NCBI GenBank assembly: GCA_039919885.1
Contig: JBDSEV010000086.1
Coordinates: 1 to 64,000 of the forward strand
DNA from: JACMLD01 sp039919885
Lineage (GTDB): Bacteria; Bacteroidota; Bacteroidia; Chitinophagales; Chitinophagaceae
Direction: 5' to 3'
Length of the DNA: 64,000 nt
Of this stretch, positions 27,544-36,566 are shown one piece after another. The notes under the pieces are model-generated. The model was not told where the DNA came from, made no database searches, and worked only from the letters and a program-made list of their open reading frames with translations. A program made the translations under genes and the position numbers. The stretch's first letter is position 1. Each line of letters opens with the position of its first letter.

Positions 27544-27906
27544 TTATTGTTTCATCTCTGCTTTTCGCATGGGCATGGCATCAATAATTGCAAACAATTG
27601 CCGGGTAGTAACCGGTTTTTCGCTGCAGTGCTTTTCCCCGGTATCTTTTCCCACCAAAATAAAAAGGAAAGCAATTGAAGAATCTACTTTATACTGTTTG
27701 TATAGCGCGTCGTTTTTCCCTGCAACCGTTATGGTAACATCACGCTCCGCTAAACCTTTTGTGTCTTTGTTAAGCCAGGCCTGCTGCTGTTGCAGGAGCT
27801 TGTTTTGCGGATCGCCAAAGATCAGCACCTGTCTTTTGTTGTTGAACTGTGCAGTCGAAGACATTGATAAAACCAGTGCGCCGCACACTGATAAAAATAG
27901 ATACAT
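27544..27906 (-). CDS. DUF4174 (thioredoxin-like) secreted protein
   Basis: This 120-aa protein has a signal peptide (about 1-19, YLFLSVCGALVLSMSSTA). The core RQVLIFGDPQNKLLQQQQAW (about 25-44), then GLAERDVTITV and FLFILVGKDTGEK, followed by TTRQLFAIIDAMPMRK, matches the DUF4174 pattern of a thioredoxin-fold protein that reports device-type and ID parts. No CxxC redox pair is present. It is probably periplasmic; its function is unknown. It is convergent with the genes to its left. Confidence 0.75.
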   Translation of the reverse strand: MYLFLSVCGALVLSMSSTAQFNNKRQVLIFGDPQNKLLQQQQAWLNKDTKGLAERDVTITVAGKNDALYKQYKVDSSIAFLFILVGKDTGEKHCSEKPVTTRQLFAIIDAMPMRKAEMKQ

Positions 27907-28258
27907 GCTGTTTTTTTTTATTGTTTCTAAAAGGGATTATTATGCCATCTTACTGCCATCCCATTTATACTTACCCTTCCCTTGCTGTAAACTCCGCCAT
28001 TACACCAAACTAGCGATGCCGCGCTGAAGCACCTCTTTTTTAAAAAGCCTTCTATATCAGGTGTCAGACTGAATAGGTTAAAGTCAGCCCATTTTGTCTT
28101 TAAGCCGCTACCCCTGGAAAAGACCAGGCTGATAAACCTTCAACAAACTTCGGGTGACAATGTTTTAGCGGTGCCCTAATGGTTTCTTCAACCCTATATC
28201 GTTCAATAATTAATTACCTTGCCGGTGTCTTTTAAAACTGGTACCCCTTTTGAAGTAT
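27907..28258. other. Gap between divergent DUF4174 and BamA-like genes
   Basis: This 352-bp divergent intergenic region should hold two promoters. No gene, repeat or hairpin was recognised. Confidence 0.4.
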
Positions 28259-29581
28259 ATGCTGCAAATGCCCCAATTATTGAAACTAACTACAGTCCTT
28301 TTGTTGCTTTTTATTGCAGGTGCCGCCCATGGCCAGGTTATTGCCCCGGTGGATTCCCTGAAAGCAGATTCGTTACGCCTGAAGGCAGAAAGAGCGTCCC
28401 CCGCCGGGGATAACACCAGCAAGCAATTTGATGTCGCGGATCTTTTCCAGGCCATCCTGCATCCGCGCAAAAAAACGGATTCCACCAAAAGACGTTCCCC
28501 CGTTACGGTTGTCCCTAATATTGCTGCCAACCCTACCATTGGTTTTCAGCTGGGCATAAAGGCGGTTGCCGGTAAAAGATTGGGCAACGATCCCAAAACA
28601 CTTTTCTCGGTGGCAGCTACTTCAGCCTCCATCACCACCAAAGGCATCATTTATTTTTATATTAACCACAATGTATTTACCTCGGGTAATAAATGGAATT
28701 TACAGGGCAACCTGGTCGTTGCAAAAACAGTAACGCCCGATTTCGGACAAGGCATTGGCAACGCATATACCGGTACCGATCCGGCGCAAGCCATATTGGC
28801 GGATAACGCACGCAAAGTGTATCCCATAAACTCGATCTATTATAATATTCGTGAAAAAGTGTATAAGAATATCAGTAAAAACCTTTTTCTCGGTGCCGGG
28901 CTTTCGTTCGAGATCCGACGGAATATAAAAACAAAAGACACCATCAACAATGCAACGCCATTAAGCGTATACAACAACAAATATGATTTTCCGAAAAATA
29001 AGTATTCGGCGAATGGCCTGTTGTTTAATATCCAATACATCACGCGTGATAACCCCAACCGGCCCTACACAGGTATTTATACAGACGCCGGCATCCGCAT
29101 CAACCAAACCTGGTTGGGCAGTACAAAAAATGCTGTTCAGCTAACTACCGATTTCCGCAAATATTTCCGCCTGTCCGCAAAAAATCCTGAAACCGTGCTG
29201 GCATTCTGGAACTGGGGCAATTACCTCCTGGCAGGTACCGTTCCCTATATAGAATTACCCGGTACTGCCCGCGATGGCTCTTTTCGCAGTGGCAGGGGAT
29301 ATACCGGCCAGTATTTCAAGAGCACCCAGTACAATGATACCGAGCTGGAACTCCGCTTCCCAATATTGAAAAATAAATTCCTGAGCGGTGTGGTATTTGG
29401 CAATCTCCAAACCGCCAACGATTTTCATGGTACCCCGATCTTCGATACCTTCCGCAAGGGATACGGCGCAGGTTTACGCGTCCTGTTTAACAAAGCCACG
29501 CGCACCAACCTTGCGCTTGATTACGCGTTCGGCGAATTCGGTAACAAAGGATTTTTTCTTAACCTGAATGAAACTTTCTGA
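28259..29581 (+). CDS. BamA/TamA-family outer-membrane beta-barrel protein
   Basis: ATG 28259 gives 440 aa; an in-frame TTG at 28250 and ATG at 28268 are alternatives. A signal peptide (LTTVLLLLFIAGAAHG) is followed by a short charged region and then a 16-stranded-type Omp85 barrel. The visible marks are VPNIAANPTIGFQLGIKAV at the barrel start, a GRGYTGQYF segment matching the conserved RGY/F of the Omp85 loop-6 region, ELELRFPILKN, and a C-terminal Phe (LNETF). No POTRA domains fit in the short N-terminal region, so it is a POTRA-less member. These often handle surface lipoprotein or lipid traffic; its cargo is unknown. Confidence 0.82.
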   Translation: MLQMPQLLKLTTVLLLLFIAGAAHGQVIAPVDSLKADSLRLKAERASPAGDNTSKQFDVADLFQAILHPRKKTDSTKRRSPVTVVPNIAANPTIGFQLGIKAVAGKRLGNDPKTLFSVAATSASITTKGIIYFYINHNVFTSGNKWNLQGNLVVAKTVTPDFGQGIGNAYTGTDPAQAILADNARKVYPINSIYYNIREKVYKNISKNLFLGAGLSFEIRRNIKTKDTINNATPLSVYNNKYDFPKNKYSANGLLFNIQYITRDNPNRPYTGIYTDAGIRINQTWLGSTKNAVQLTTDFRKYFRLSAKNPETVLAFWNWGNYLLAGTVPYIELPGTARDGSFRSGRGYTGQYFKSTQYNDTELELRFPILKNKFLSGVVFGNLQTANDFHGTPIFDTFRKGYGAGLRVLFNKATRTNLALDYAFGEFGNKGFFLNLNETF

Positions 29582-29924
29582 TCTGAATTAGATAACATGG
29601 GTAGTAGTTAACCCGCCAAGGCAGCTGGAATTTACCGTGCAGGGTAGTCGCCGTTTACTATCTTGCCACCGCCTACTTTCATCCCCTGGTTTACCAGTGT
29701 ATGATATTCTATATTTTGCCAAACCCCTCATAGCGCTTCGATAATCAGAAATTATACGCGACCGAATTTGCAAACAAACCCGCTGACGGTCCTGTTTGAA
29801 CCTACCTAACACCAATGGGACTTCAATTCAGCGTGTTGCGCTACAAGCCGATTGAAGCAAACTTTTAAACTGAAATGAGAACCAGCCAGTAAAAATCAAT
29901 TATATTGAGTTACAAAACAACTGC
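29582..29924. other. Gap after the BamA-like gene
   Basis: This 343-bp gap shows no gene, repeat or clear hairpin. Confidence 0.4.
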
Positions 29925-30875
29925 ATGTCAAAACTGACAGATTTTCTTGTCAATAACCCCACCATTAAAGCGCTTTCTGTTGTAGGCGGCTCCGTGGCAT
30001 TTATCGTTGGCACCGGCTATCCCATTTATAAATCGATGCAGGGAAAAATAAAGATTTCAGGACAAATCACTGCAAGCGCCATCAGCCAGGTTCCCGTTAA
30101 CGCGATCGTTAAAATCAGCAGCCCCATTCATGCAGAAACCGATACAGATAAGAAAGGCGTTTACCGCTTTCAGCTGGAGGAATTACCTACGGATTCTATT
30201 TTGATCGTTGTGCAGGATAAAAAAACGAATATAGAAACGCAGGAAAAATTCCTGGTCACGGAAGAAAATGAAAAGAATATTTTCAACGTGGTTTTTAACC
30301 CCGATGAACCAGATGGTAAGGTTTATAAAGAATCGGCTGAGCACACAAAACCTGTATACAGTAAACAACAACCAGCAGACAACCCGCCGGCAGTTGGTAG
30401 ATATCCGGTAAAACCAACGGAAGCCGTAAACAATGCGGAGCGCGCTGATTTTGCGGTAATGACAACCATCAATGGTAAACAAAACAATGCCCTGGCCAAA
30501 CGTTTTACCGGCTGGCTGAAAAGCAAAGGCAGCAGCTCTGTCTCCATTTTGCAAAACGTTTTTATTGAACAGAATTATTTCAACCAGGTGATGGATGGCA
30601 ACTCGACCGTTATTAAAAAAAGCGGCGCTGCCACTTCATCAAAATACATTTGCCTCGCGCGCACCACCATCGATTTTTCTACCAGCGACCTTGATGCATC
30701 ACTTATCATCGCAAAATGTTTTTACGAAATCATGATTATTGAATCTGCCACCGCAAAAATTATCGACAGCTTCGAACATACGGAAAAAGGCTCCGGCATC
30801 TCCGAGGATGCGGCAAAAAAAAGAGCAGAAGATGATTTTTTTGCTTTCCTGAATAACAAACCCATTAATTTCTAA
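29925..30875 (+). CDS. Membrane-anchored protein with carboxypeptidase-regulatory-like domain
   Basis: This 316-aa protein has an N-terminal membrane anchor (AFIVGTGYPIYKSMQG region, about 18-40) and a CarboxypepD-regulatory-like beta-sandwich (about 42-110; GQITASAISQVPVNAIVKIS, then TDKKGVYRFQL). A low-complexity Pro/Lys linker follows, and then a C-terminal domain (about 165-316; FTGWLKSKGSSSVSIL, then SLIIAKCFYEIMIIESATA). The C-terminal half has an alternating strand/helix pattern similar to LPP20/CsgG-like lipoprotein domains, which would fit the next gene. It lies 9 bp upstream of the FlgO/CsgG-like gene, so they are likely an operon and possibly partners. I do not recognise the full-length family. 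Confidence 0.6.
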   Translation: MSKLTDFLVNNPTIKALSVVGGSVAFIVGTGYPIYKSMQGKIKISGQITASAISQVPVNAIVKISSPIHAETDTDKKGVYRFQLEELPTDSILIVVQDKKTNIETQEKFLVTEENEKNIFNVVFNPDEPDGKVYKESAEHTKPVYSKQQPADNPPAVGRYPVKPTEAVNNAERADFAVMTTINGKQNNALAKRFTGWLKSKGSSSVSILQNVFIEQNYFNQVMDGNSTVIKKSGAATSSKYICLARTTIDFSTSDLDASLIIAKCFYEIMIIESATAKIIDSFEHTEKGSGISEDAAKKRAEDDFFAFLNNKPINF

Positions 30876-30884
30876 CCCTTCACC

Positions 30885-31841
30885 ATGGCAAAATACTTTT
30901 TCATTACATTGTTCGCGTGTTGCTTTTTATGCAACAGCTCCAGCTTTGCTCAAAACCAGTTCGACAGCCAGGTAAAACGGCTGAGTGATACCCTGGTAAA
31001 ACGTTTGCTGAAGACCGGGAAAAAGAGAGTAACCGTTGCAAATTTCCTGGACCTGCAGGGGAATGCTACGGAACTGGGCAAGTATATTGCCGAGGTTTTT
31101 AGCGTTGAACTCAGCAATTCTGATTTGGAAGTTGTAGACAGGAGCCGGTTAAAAGATTTACTGAACGAACTAAAACTAACGGAAGATAAATTAACCAATC
31201 CTGCCAATGCTTTAAAACTGGGTGAGATGGCGGGTGTGGAATTCATCATTACTGGCACCACCACCCCGCTCGATAATGAGATTGATATTTCTGTGAAAGC
31301 ACTTGATATACAAAAAGGAATTTCCATTGCGGGCCAGCGCGCCAGTATAAAGCGAACCGATGCCATCAATAACCTGCTGCGCAGTACGGTAGGCAGTGGA
31401 ACAGGAAATACCAGCGCCAATGTAAATATGGCGCGGCAAGTGGATACCAAGGATAAAGCTGCAATGGATGATATCAATGAAACAAAAATTTCTGACCTGC
31501 GGCGGGGCGAGTGTTACGATAATAGCCGAAAAACTTATTTTGGGCAATTGTGTTTTGAAAACCAAACGGGCGAAGACCTGATTTTTGCCGCTGATGCCTG
31601 GGGACCGCCCGGCATTACTTCCAAAACCGGCGAAGGGATTACATTGCCAAATGGCACCCGAAACTGTTCCACCAAAATCATTGTTAATTATCCCAATAAC
31701 GACGGAGAAAGTGAAGAAATAAAATTTGTATTTCAAACCTACGGCAAACCCAAAATCCTGTCTGCAACAATGCGGTTGGTGGTAGAGAAATGTAAATTGA
31801 AATCGATGGTGCTTACAAAAAAGAACCTGGTACTGCGTTGA
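30885..31841 (+). CDS. FlgO/CsgG-like secreted protein
   Basis: This 318-aa protein has a signal peptide (YFFITLFACCFLCNSSSFAQ). Residues about 30-165 form a FlgO/CsgG-type domain: KKRVTVANFLDLQGNATELG, VVDRSRLKDLLNELKLTED, and LGEMAGVEFIITGTTTPLDN. These domains bind envelope structures and are found in outer-membrane assembly proteins. A linker of about 30 residues leads to a second, beta-rich region (about 200-318) with a possible jelly-roll that I do not recognise. The upstream neighbour starts a likely two-gene operon. There is no flagellar or curli locus here, so the role is an envelope one of unknown kind. Confidence 0.7.
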   Translation: MAKYFFITLFACCFLCNSSSFAQNQFDSQVKRLSDTLVKRLLKTGKKRVTVANFLDLQGNATELGKYIAEVFSVELSNSDLEVVDRSRLKDLLNELKLTEDKLTNPANALKLGEMAGVEFIITGTTTPLDNEIDISVKALDIQKGISIAGQRASIKRTDAINNLLRSTVGSGTGNTSANVNMARQVDTKDKAAMDDINETKISDLRRGECYDNSRKTYFGQLCFENQTGEDLIFAADAWGPPGITSKTGEGITLPNGTRNCSTKIIVNYPNNDGESEEIKFVFQTYGKPKILSATMRLVVEKCKLKSMVLTKKNLVLR

Positions 31842-31915
31842 TGATTAAAAAAATTTCTGCCTGCCGTGAAGCCGGCGTGCCGGTTGCAGCAGCCATTTAA
31901 AACTTCGCACTATAG

Positions 31916-32674
31916 TTATAATACAATGTGCTTGTCGCTTACAAACGAACCATATTCGTAGTGGTGCACATACCCGAGCTGGTTGCAAAGCATTTGAGTA
32001 GATCCAATATTGAATGCAGGCGTATTGCTATGGTGATGCCCGTAGATCCAGTAATCCGGCTGCGTCTTTTCTACTAGTTCACGCAGCTCAACGGCAAACA
32101 CCTGGTTGAGCTTATCTCCTTTGTACTTATTTGGGTAATGCAGCAGCGTAGGCACGTGGTGCGTTACTACAACTGTCTTGCCCTGCCACGCCGTATTAAG
32201 TTCGGTGCTTACAAAATCAAGCGCCGTCTGATGCAACTGGTTGAAGATTTCTACCGAAAAGGGCCCGCCGCGGTACCGGATGCTTTTAAAATCGCTGATG
32301 TAGTTCTCCACCTGCCGTTTATCTCCTATGCTGATGGCCGACCAAAGCGTAGAAAAAATAAATCGCGCATGCCCATGCACAAACGTGCTGTTGTTCACCA
32401 GGAAAACATTTGACCGGACCTGCTCGTGCAGTTTTCCGGATCGATCACTGATGTCAGCATCATAATACTCGTGGTTGCCGGGAATCCAGTAGGTAACAGG
32501 AAAATGCGCGGAGACATAATCGAAAAAATCTTTTCGCTTGTCCGTTATGCAAAATGCCGCAATATCACCGGCCAGCACCAAGATGTCGCCAACAGGTGTA
32601 AGCGGATGCCTGGCCATGTATTTATTATTGTCAGGAAATTCCAGGTGAAGGTCTGAGCAGTATTGAATAATCAT
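31916..32674 (-). CDS. Metallophosphoesterase
   Basis: This 252-aa calcineurin-like phosphoesterase has all dimetal motifs: CSDLHLEF (DxH, about 6-13), LAGDIAAF (GD, about 34-41), WIPGNHEYYDAD (GNHE, about 64-75), VVVTHHVPT (about 170-178) and IYGHHHSN (GHxH, about 214-221). There is no signal peptide, so it is cytosolic. Specificity (nucleotide, phosphoprotein or phosphodiester) cannot be told. A TATATTTG box about 76 bp upstream on the same strand likely serves as promoter. Confidence 0.9.
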   Translation of the reverse strand: MIIQYCSDLHLEFPDNNKYMARHPLTPVGDILVLAGDIAAFCITDKRKDFFDYVSAHFPVTYWIPGNHEYYDADISDRSGKLHEQVRSNVFLVNNSTFVHGHARFIFSTLWSAISIGDKRQVENYISDFKSIRYRGGPFSVEIFNQLHQTALDFVSTELNTAWQGKTVVVTHHVPTLLHYPNKYKGDKLNQVFAVELRELVEKTQPDYWIYGHHHSNTPAFNIGSTQMLCNQLGYVHHYEYGSFVSDKHIVL

Positions 32675-32749
32675 TTTACCGGCGACGCTGCATACATTTA
32701 TATTTTATTATCCGCCGTAAAGTATTCCGGGCTTCAAATAATAACGGTA

Positions 32750-32757
32750 CAAATATA
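32750..32757 (-). promoter_or_regulatory. Probable -7 box of the metallophosphoesterase gene
   Basis: On the minus strand this reads TATATTTG, a full match to the Bacteroidota -7 consensus TAnnTTTG, about 76 bp upstream of the start at 32674. No matching TTTG element was found 19 bp further upstream. Confidence 0.45.
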
Positions 32758-32787
32758 AATATTCCCGGTGGTTGGTATTTGCTGTAA

Positions 32788-33348
32788 TTATTCCGCAGTT
32801 GCTTTGCGGATATCTGCGAGTGCCTGCAGCTTATATCCCGACGGAATGTGAACGGCCTGTACGCCGTCTATTATAAAATGTTGTTGCTTACTCGTAAACC
32901 AGATTGTAGCATCCAGGTATTTTAATTTAACAGGCTCAGGGTACACCTCCGTGAAAACAAATTTGTCAAATACCACATTGTTCCAGTCAATTCCAGCGCT
33001 GTCGCCCAACGCAAGCCAATGACTGAATTGCTGCCCATACACTGCCGCTGCTTCTTTTTTTCTTCGCACAAGGATATCGTCTATAATCTGTTGGGTAAGT
33101 CCTTCTGCTTTTGCTGCAAGCCCGGCCTGCAGTATCTGTCCATATTCGTCATTGGTGGGATAAAGCGCTATCCATCCTTCAACCTCTTTATTTTTTAACG
33201 CCTGTAAGACGGACGCACCAAATTCATTTTCCTTTACCTGCGTTGTCTTTACCTGTTTACCCGTACTCTTTTTCATACCTTTTTTTTGTGCTGATGCAGT
33301 GAACAGCAACGTAGTTATCGCCGCTAAAATAATTGTGTATTTTTTCAT
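32788..33348 (-). CDS. Secreted hypothetical protein
   Basis: This 186-aa protein has a signal peptide (KKYTIILAAITTLLFTASAQ) and a Lys-rich stretch (KKGMKKSTGKQVKTTQVKE). The mature part has a mixed alpha/beta pattern ending VQAVHIPSGYKLQALADIRK, with a segment YLDATIWFTSKQQHFIID that looks like an SnoaL/NTF2-type strand pair. No family is recognised. It is 28 bp downstream of the next minus-strand gene (start 34027), so they may be co-transcribed. Confidence 0.65.
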   Translation of the reverse strand: MKKYTIILAAITTLLFTASAQKKGMKKSTGKQVKTTQVKENEFGASVLQALKNKEVEGWIALYPTNDEYGQILQAGLAAKAEGLTQQIIDDILVRRKKEAAAVYGQQFSHWLALGDSAGIDWNNVVFDKFVFTEVYPEPVKLKYLDATIWFTSKQQHFIIDGVQAVHIPSGYKLQALADIRKATAE

Positions 33349-33376
33349 CGCGAATCCCTTTAAAATTATTGCGTGT

Positions 33377-34027
33377 TTAGTTCTTTTTTAGATTCATCAG
33401 CGTCTCCATCATGTCAAGCATTGCATACATTATTTTTCCGGCCGTGGGATCTTTAAAGAGTACCGCCTGAGCCGCTTCACCAAAATGCAAGCCTCCTGTT
33501 GTTAGAAAATTAATGCGGGCAAATCCGGGGATCGGTGCACCAGGCCTTGTATATTTCCAGGCACCAATTTGTTTAACCAGGTCGTCTCCAAGCAACAAAA
33601 TATTATCAATTTTATTGCGAATCTCATCCGTAGCTGTTTCCAGTATAATTGCACTGCCTGTATAATTGTAATACCGCGCCGAATGATCCGCATATACCGC
33701 CAGTAAATCGACGCCGCCCTCGATGGCTACTTCCACCACAACGCCCATCAATTGCGGATTGAGCGCTTTTACCGAATACAATTGCTGCAAAAAATGAGCA
33801 GCCTGCAGGTAATGCCGCGATTCCAGTCCGGGCATATCCATTATTTGTTGCAATACGTCAATCGCATCCTGGTCTTCGCCATCATCATCAGCTTCTTTGG
33901 CTTTTTTAAAGTTTGTCCAGGGCTGTTCATGGCTATCTATGCCTGCCCAATGTTCCAGCGGTAAATCACCAAAAAGCAAATCGCGCACCGGAATATTTTT
34001 AACTGGTTTTGTCATTTCGTTTAACAT
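33377..34027 (-). CDS. Hypothetical cytosolic protein
   Basis: This 216-aa protein has no signal peptide or membrane helix. It opens MTKPVKNIPVRDLLFGDLPL and has a helical, acidic segment (KEADDDGEDQDAIDVLQQIM) resembling TPR-like repeats. A middle part, GGVDLLAVYADHSARYYNYT, is followed by strand-rich sequence. No family is recognised. It probably forms an operon with the gene at 32788. An in-frame ATG at 34015 is an alternative start. Confidence 0.65.
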   Translation of the reverse strand: MLNEMTKPVKNIPVRDLLFGDLPLEHWAGIDSHEQPWTNFKKAKEADDDGEDQDAIDVLQQIMDMPGLESRHYLQAAHFLQQLYSVKALNPQLMGVVVEVAIEGGVDLLAVYADHSARYYNYTGSAIILETATDEIRNKIDNILLLGDDLVKQIGAWKYTRPGAPIPGFARINFLTTGGLHFGEAAQAVLFKDPTAGKIMYAMLDMMETLMNLKKN

Positions 34028-34284
34028 GGAATGTGTTTTACTTGTTTATGAATATGGTACAGCCCGCCGCACCGGCAACCGCTGTAATAGAATACAAATA
34101 TGAACCGGTAACCATTCATTTCCTTTTCAAACAACACCAGCGGCAGATTCTGTGCTCCGAAGTGTATGAAAAGCTGTGCGGGCCGCTGTGGCTGATTACA
34201 ACAGCTGCATGTTTGACATGTTTCAGCAAACGAACCAGCGGCAGATGGTTGCCAGCAAACAAATACTTAGCTTAGCCGCACGGT

Positions 34285-35376
34285 ATGCAGCAACTCCTTA
34301 CACACCTCGCAGGTAAAATTCAAACAACAGCAACAACTGTTGCTACCCTTGGGTTCGATGGATTTATTGACAGCATCGTTAAATTGGTCAGGCAAAAAGG
34401 CATTGCGGGGAAACCGTCCACCTATTTCAATCAAATGAGCGATTGGGGCAGTTATGTCCTGCAAAAAAAAGGTAGCAATTTTTCCAATGAGTTGCAGCAG
34501 TCTACTATCAAAGCAGGCGGGAACATGCCCAATATGGCCGGCGCACTGGCCAGCCTCGGTATTACCGTCAATTGCGTGGGGGCGATGGGGTACCCGGTGA
34601 TCGATCCGCTGTTCAGCCAACTGCACACCAATTGCCAGCTTTATAGTTATGCGCCGGCCGGCCGCTGCCAGTCCATTGAATTCGACGATGGCAAAATGAT
34701 GTTGTACAGCATGGACGAACTCAACAATGCCAGCTGGCCATTGCTAAAAGAACGTGTCCCTATTGCTACGCTCATAAAAATAATAGAAGACGCGCGTTTA
34801 ATCGGCCTGCTCAACTGGGCAGAGCTGCCTGCCAGCACCGGTTTCTGGAAAGGCATGCTGCAGGACGTGCTGCCTTTTTGTAAAAGCAGGGATAAATTTT
34901 TTTTTGCTGACCTGTCCGATTGCAGCATCCGCTCAAAAGCGGAAACACGCGCCGCCCTGGATCTGCTGGCTGATTTTGCAACTTACGGGAAAGTAATACT
35001 GGGTGCCAATCACAACGAATCCATCTGTATCCATAATTGTTTATTTGAACCCATTACTGATTACAAAGACATCAACCTTTTTGCTAAAAAAATTTTCGAC
35101 GGGTTGAACATTGACACGCTGCTGCTGCACAACCGCGCCACTGCTGTTGCAGTTCGCCGGCATGACCATGCGCAACAAAATAGTTTGCTGGTTGAATCGC
35201 CCGCGCTGCTAACAGGTGCCGGCGATAATTTCAATGCAGGGTTTTGTTTTGCACAACTGATGGATTGCAGCCTGGCAGACAGCCTGGTAATTGCGCACCT
35301 GGTAGCTGCACAGTATATAAAAAATGGCTGCAGTTCAAGCTGCGATGCACTCCTCGACGCACTAAAAACCATATAA
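34285..35376 (+). CDS. PfkB-family carbohydrate kinase
   Basis: This 363-aa ribokinase-family sugar kinase has the N-terminal signature GFDGFIDSIVKL (about 24-35) and GGNMPNMAGALASLG (about 78-92), which contains the GG substrate-binding turn. The anion-hole/catalytic motif is LLTGAGDNFNAGFCFA (about 308-323), with the catalytic Asp of GAGD intact. It phosphorylates a sugar or nucleoside with ATP; the exact sugar cannot be told. The next gene, a NagB-like deaminase, starts 8 bp downstream, so both are in one operon, suggesting an amino-sugar or related pathway. Confidence 0.88.
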   Translation: MQQLLTHLAGKIQTTATTVATLGFDGFIDSIVKLVRQKGIAGKPSTYFNQMSDWGSYVLQKKGSNFSNELQQSTIKAGGNMPNMAGALASLGITVNCVGAMGYPVIDPLFSQLHTNCQLYSYAPAGRCQSIEFDDGKMMLYSMDELNNASWPLLKERVPIATLIKIIEDARLIGLLNWAELPASTGFWKGMLQDVLPFCKSRDKFFFADLSDCSIRSKAETRAALDLLADFATYGKVILGANHNESICIHNCLFEPITDYKDINLFAKKIFDGLNIDTLLLHNRATAVAVRRHDHAQQNSLLVESPALLTGAGDNFNAGFCFAQLMDCSLADSLVIAHLVAAQYIKNGCSSSCDALLDALKTI

Positions 35377-35384
35377 ATTAACCA

Positions 35385-36110
35385 ATGGATATCGCCGTCT
35401 TCAGCACGCCAGCATTAGTAGCACAGGCTACAGCTAATAAAATACTTGCGTTCATACAAAGCAAACCCAACGCCCTGCTTTGCCTGGCAGGTGGCGACTC
35501 GCCGCGGCTTACCTACCAATACCTGGCAGCAGCCGTAAAAAGCAGTGGTACTAATTGCGGCCGGCTGCAGTTTGTAAGCCTCGACGAATGGGTGGGCATT
35601 CCCCCAACCAACACCGGTAGTTGCTTTTATTTTCTGCAGGAAACCATTTTTGGCCCGCTGGCCATACCGCCGGTCAATATTCATTTTTTTAATTCGTCTG
35701 CTACCGATCTAACAGCCGAGTGTAACCGCATAGATAAAATCATCGCGCAGCTGCAGGGAATTGATGTTTTACTGGCAGGTATTGGTTTGAACGGCCATAT
35801 TGGCTTTAATGAACCTGGCTTGCCGCAAGCTTCCGCCCATGTGACTGAACTGGACAGCCTTACGCAGCAGGTGGGACAAAAATATTTTGAACAAAACGCA
35901 AGCCTGCAATACGGCATTACCCAAGGCATGGCGCAACTGTTGCAGTCGAAAACCATTCTCTTACTCGCCACCGGCACCAAAAAAGCGGCCATTGTGCAGC
36001 AAGCGCTTGAAGAAAAGATGACGGATGCAGTTCCCGCCAGTTTACTGCGACAACATTCCAATGCATTTGCCTTGCTTGACCGCGAAGCTGCAGCTTTGCT
36101 TACCCAATAG
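35385..36110 (+). CDS. Glucosamine-6-phosphate deaminase / 6-phosphogluconolactonase-family protein
   Basis: This 241-aa protein has NagB-type motifs: LCLAGGDSPRLTYQYLA (about 26-42), VSLDEWVGIPPTNTGSC (about 65-81, with the catalytic-Asp region), and LAGIGLNGHIGFNEPG (about 131-146, containing the GxxGHIGFNEP loop with the catalytic His). LLATGTKKAAIVQQAL follows later. It catalyses glucosamine-6-phosphate to fructose-6-phosphate if it is a true NagB. The NGHIGFNEP loop favours a deaminase over 6-phosphogluconolactonase. It is the second gene of the operon with the PfkB kinase. Confidence 0.85.
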   Translation: MDIAVFSTPALVAQATANKILAFIQSKPNALLCLAGGDSPRLTYQYLAAAVKSSGTNCGRLQFVSLDEWVGIPPTNTGSCFYFLQETIFGPLAIPPVNIHFFNSSATDLTAECNRIDKIIAQLQGIDVLLAGIGLNGHIGFNEPGLPQASAHVTELDSLTQQVGQKYFEQNASLQYGITQGMAQLLQSKTILLLATGTKKAAIVQQALEEKMTDAVPASLLRQHSNAFALLDREAAALLTQ

Positions 36111-36117
36111 GCAGGCA

Positions 36118-36150
36118 ACAAAAAAAGAAGGAACCCTTGCGGATTCCTTC
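36118..36150 (-). terminator. Rho-independent terminator of the minus-strand gene at 36192
   Basis: The hairpin GAAGGAA-C-CC, loop TTGC, GG-A-TTCCTTC at 36127-36150 is flanked on the left by an A-run (36120-36126). Read on the minus strand it is a stem followed by a T-run, so it terminates the gene ending at 36192. It also lies just beyond the NagB-like stop, so it separates the two convergent genes. Confidence 0.75.
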
Positions 36151-36191
36151 GGTGTATGCTTATAAGGTCAGTAAAAAAAGTGACCGTTGTA

Positions 36192-36566
36192 TTAATTTAG
36201 TTTATCCGCAAAAAAAGCGATTAACTTTTCATCACTCATTTTGTTGGATGTAGACTCTTCGGTTTTAGTGTCCTTAAACTGCGGCGTTGCCGCCAGGTAA
36301 TGTATAAACTGTTCCTGCGCCTGTCCGGTACCCGTTATGTGCAGGTGGGTAGCATTTTGGAGGTGTCCTGTTATTTCTTTGAAAAATTTTGCCTGCAATG
36401 TTTTCTTCTGATTCTGCTCATTTTTTTCGTTAGAATTTGGGGAAGTTTCTTCCCCTTTTACGTGCGCCAGGATGGAGGGTGCCCCGCTTTCAGGACTTTC
36501 GCTTCCGGCTACAACTGTTGCCTGGTGACCATCCATCCATATTCCGAATTGTTTTTGATTGTTCAT
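36192..36566 (-). CDS. Small release-factor-like (baeRF-type) hypothetical protein
   Basis: This 124-aa protein starts NNQKQFGIWMDGHQATVVAG, a pattern seen in small bacterial proteins related to eRF1/Pelota domains (FGIWMDxxxAxVI). It continues after a Gln/Asn/Lys-rich linker with HLQNATHLHITGTGQAQEQF, resembling domain 3 of archaeo-eukaryotic release factors (GxGxAKxxF). It ends LIAFFADKLN. Such proteins are thought to touch ribosomes or stalled tRNAs, or to be stress proteins. It is monocistronic and followed by a strong terminator. The family call is a resemblance, not proof. Confidence 0.5.
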   Translation of the reverse strand: MNNQKQFGIWMDGHQATVVAGSESPESGAPSILAHVKGEETSPNSNEKNEQNQKKTLQAKFFKEITGHLQNATHLHITGTGQAQEQFIHYLAATPQFKDTKTEESTSNKMSDEKLIAFFADKLN

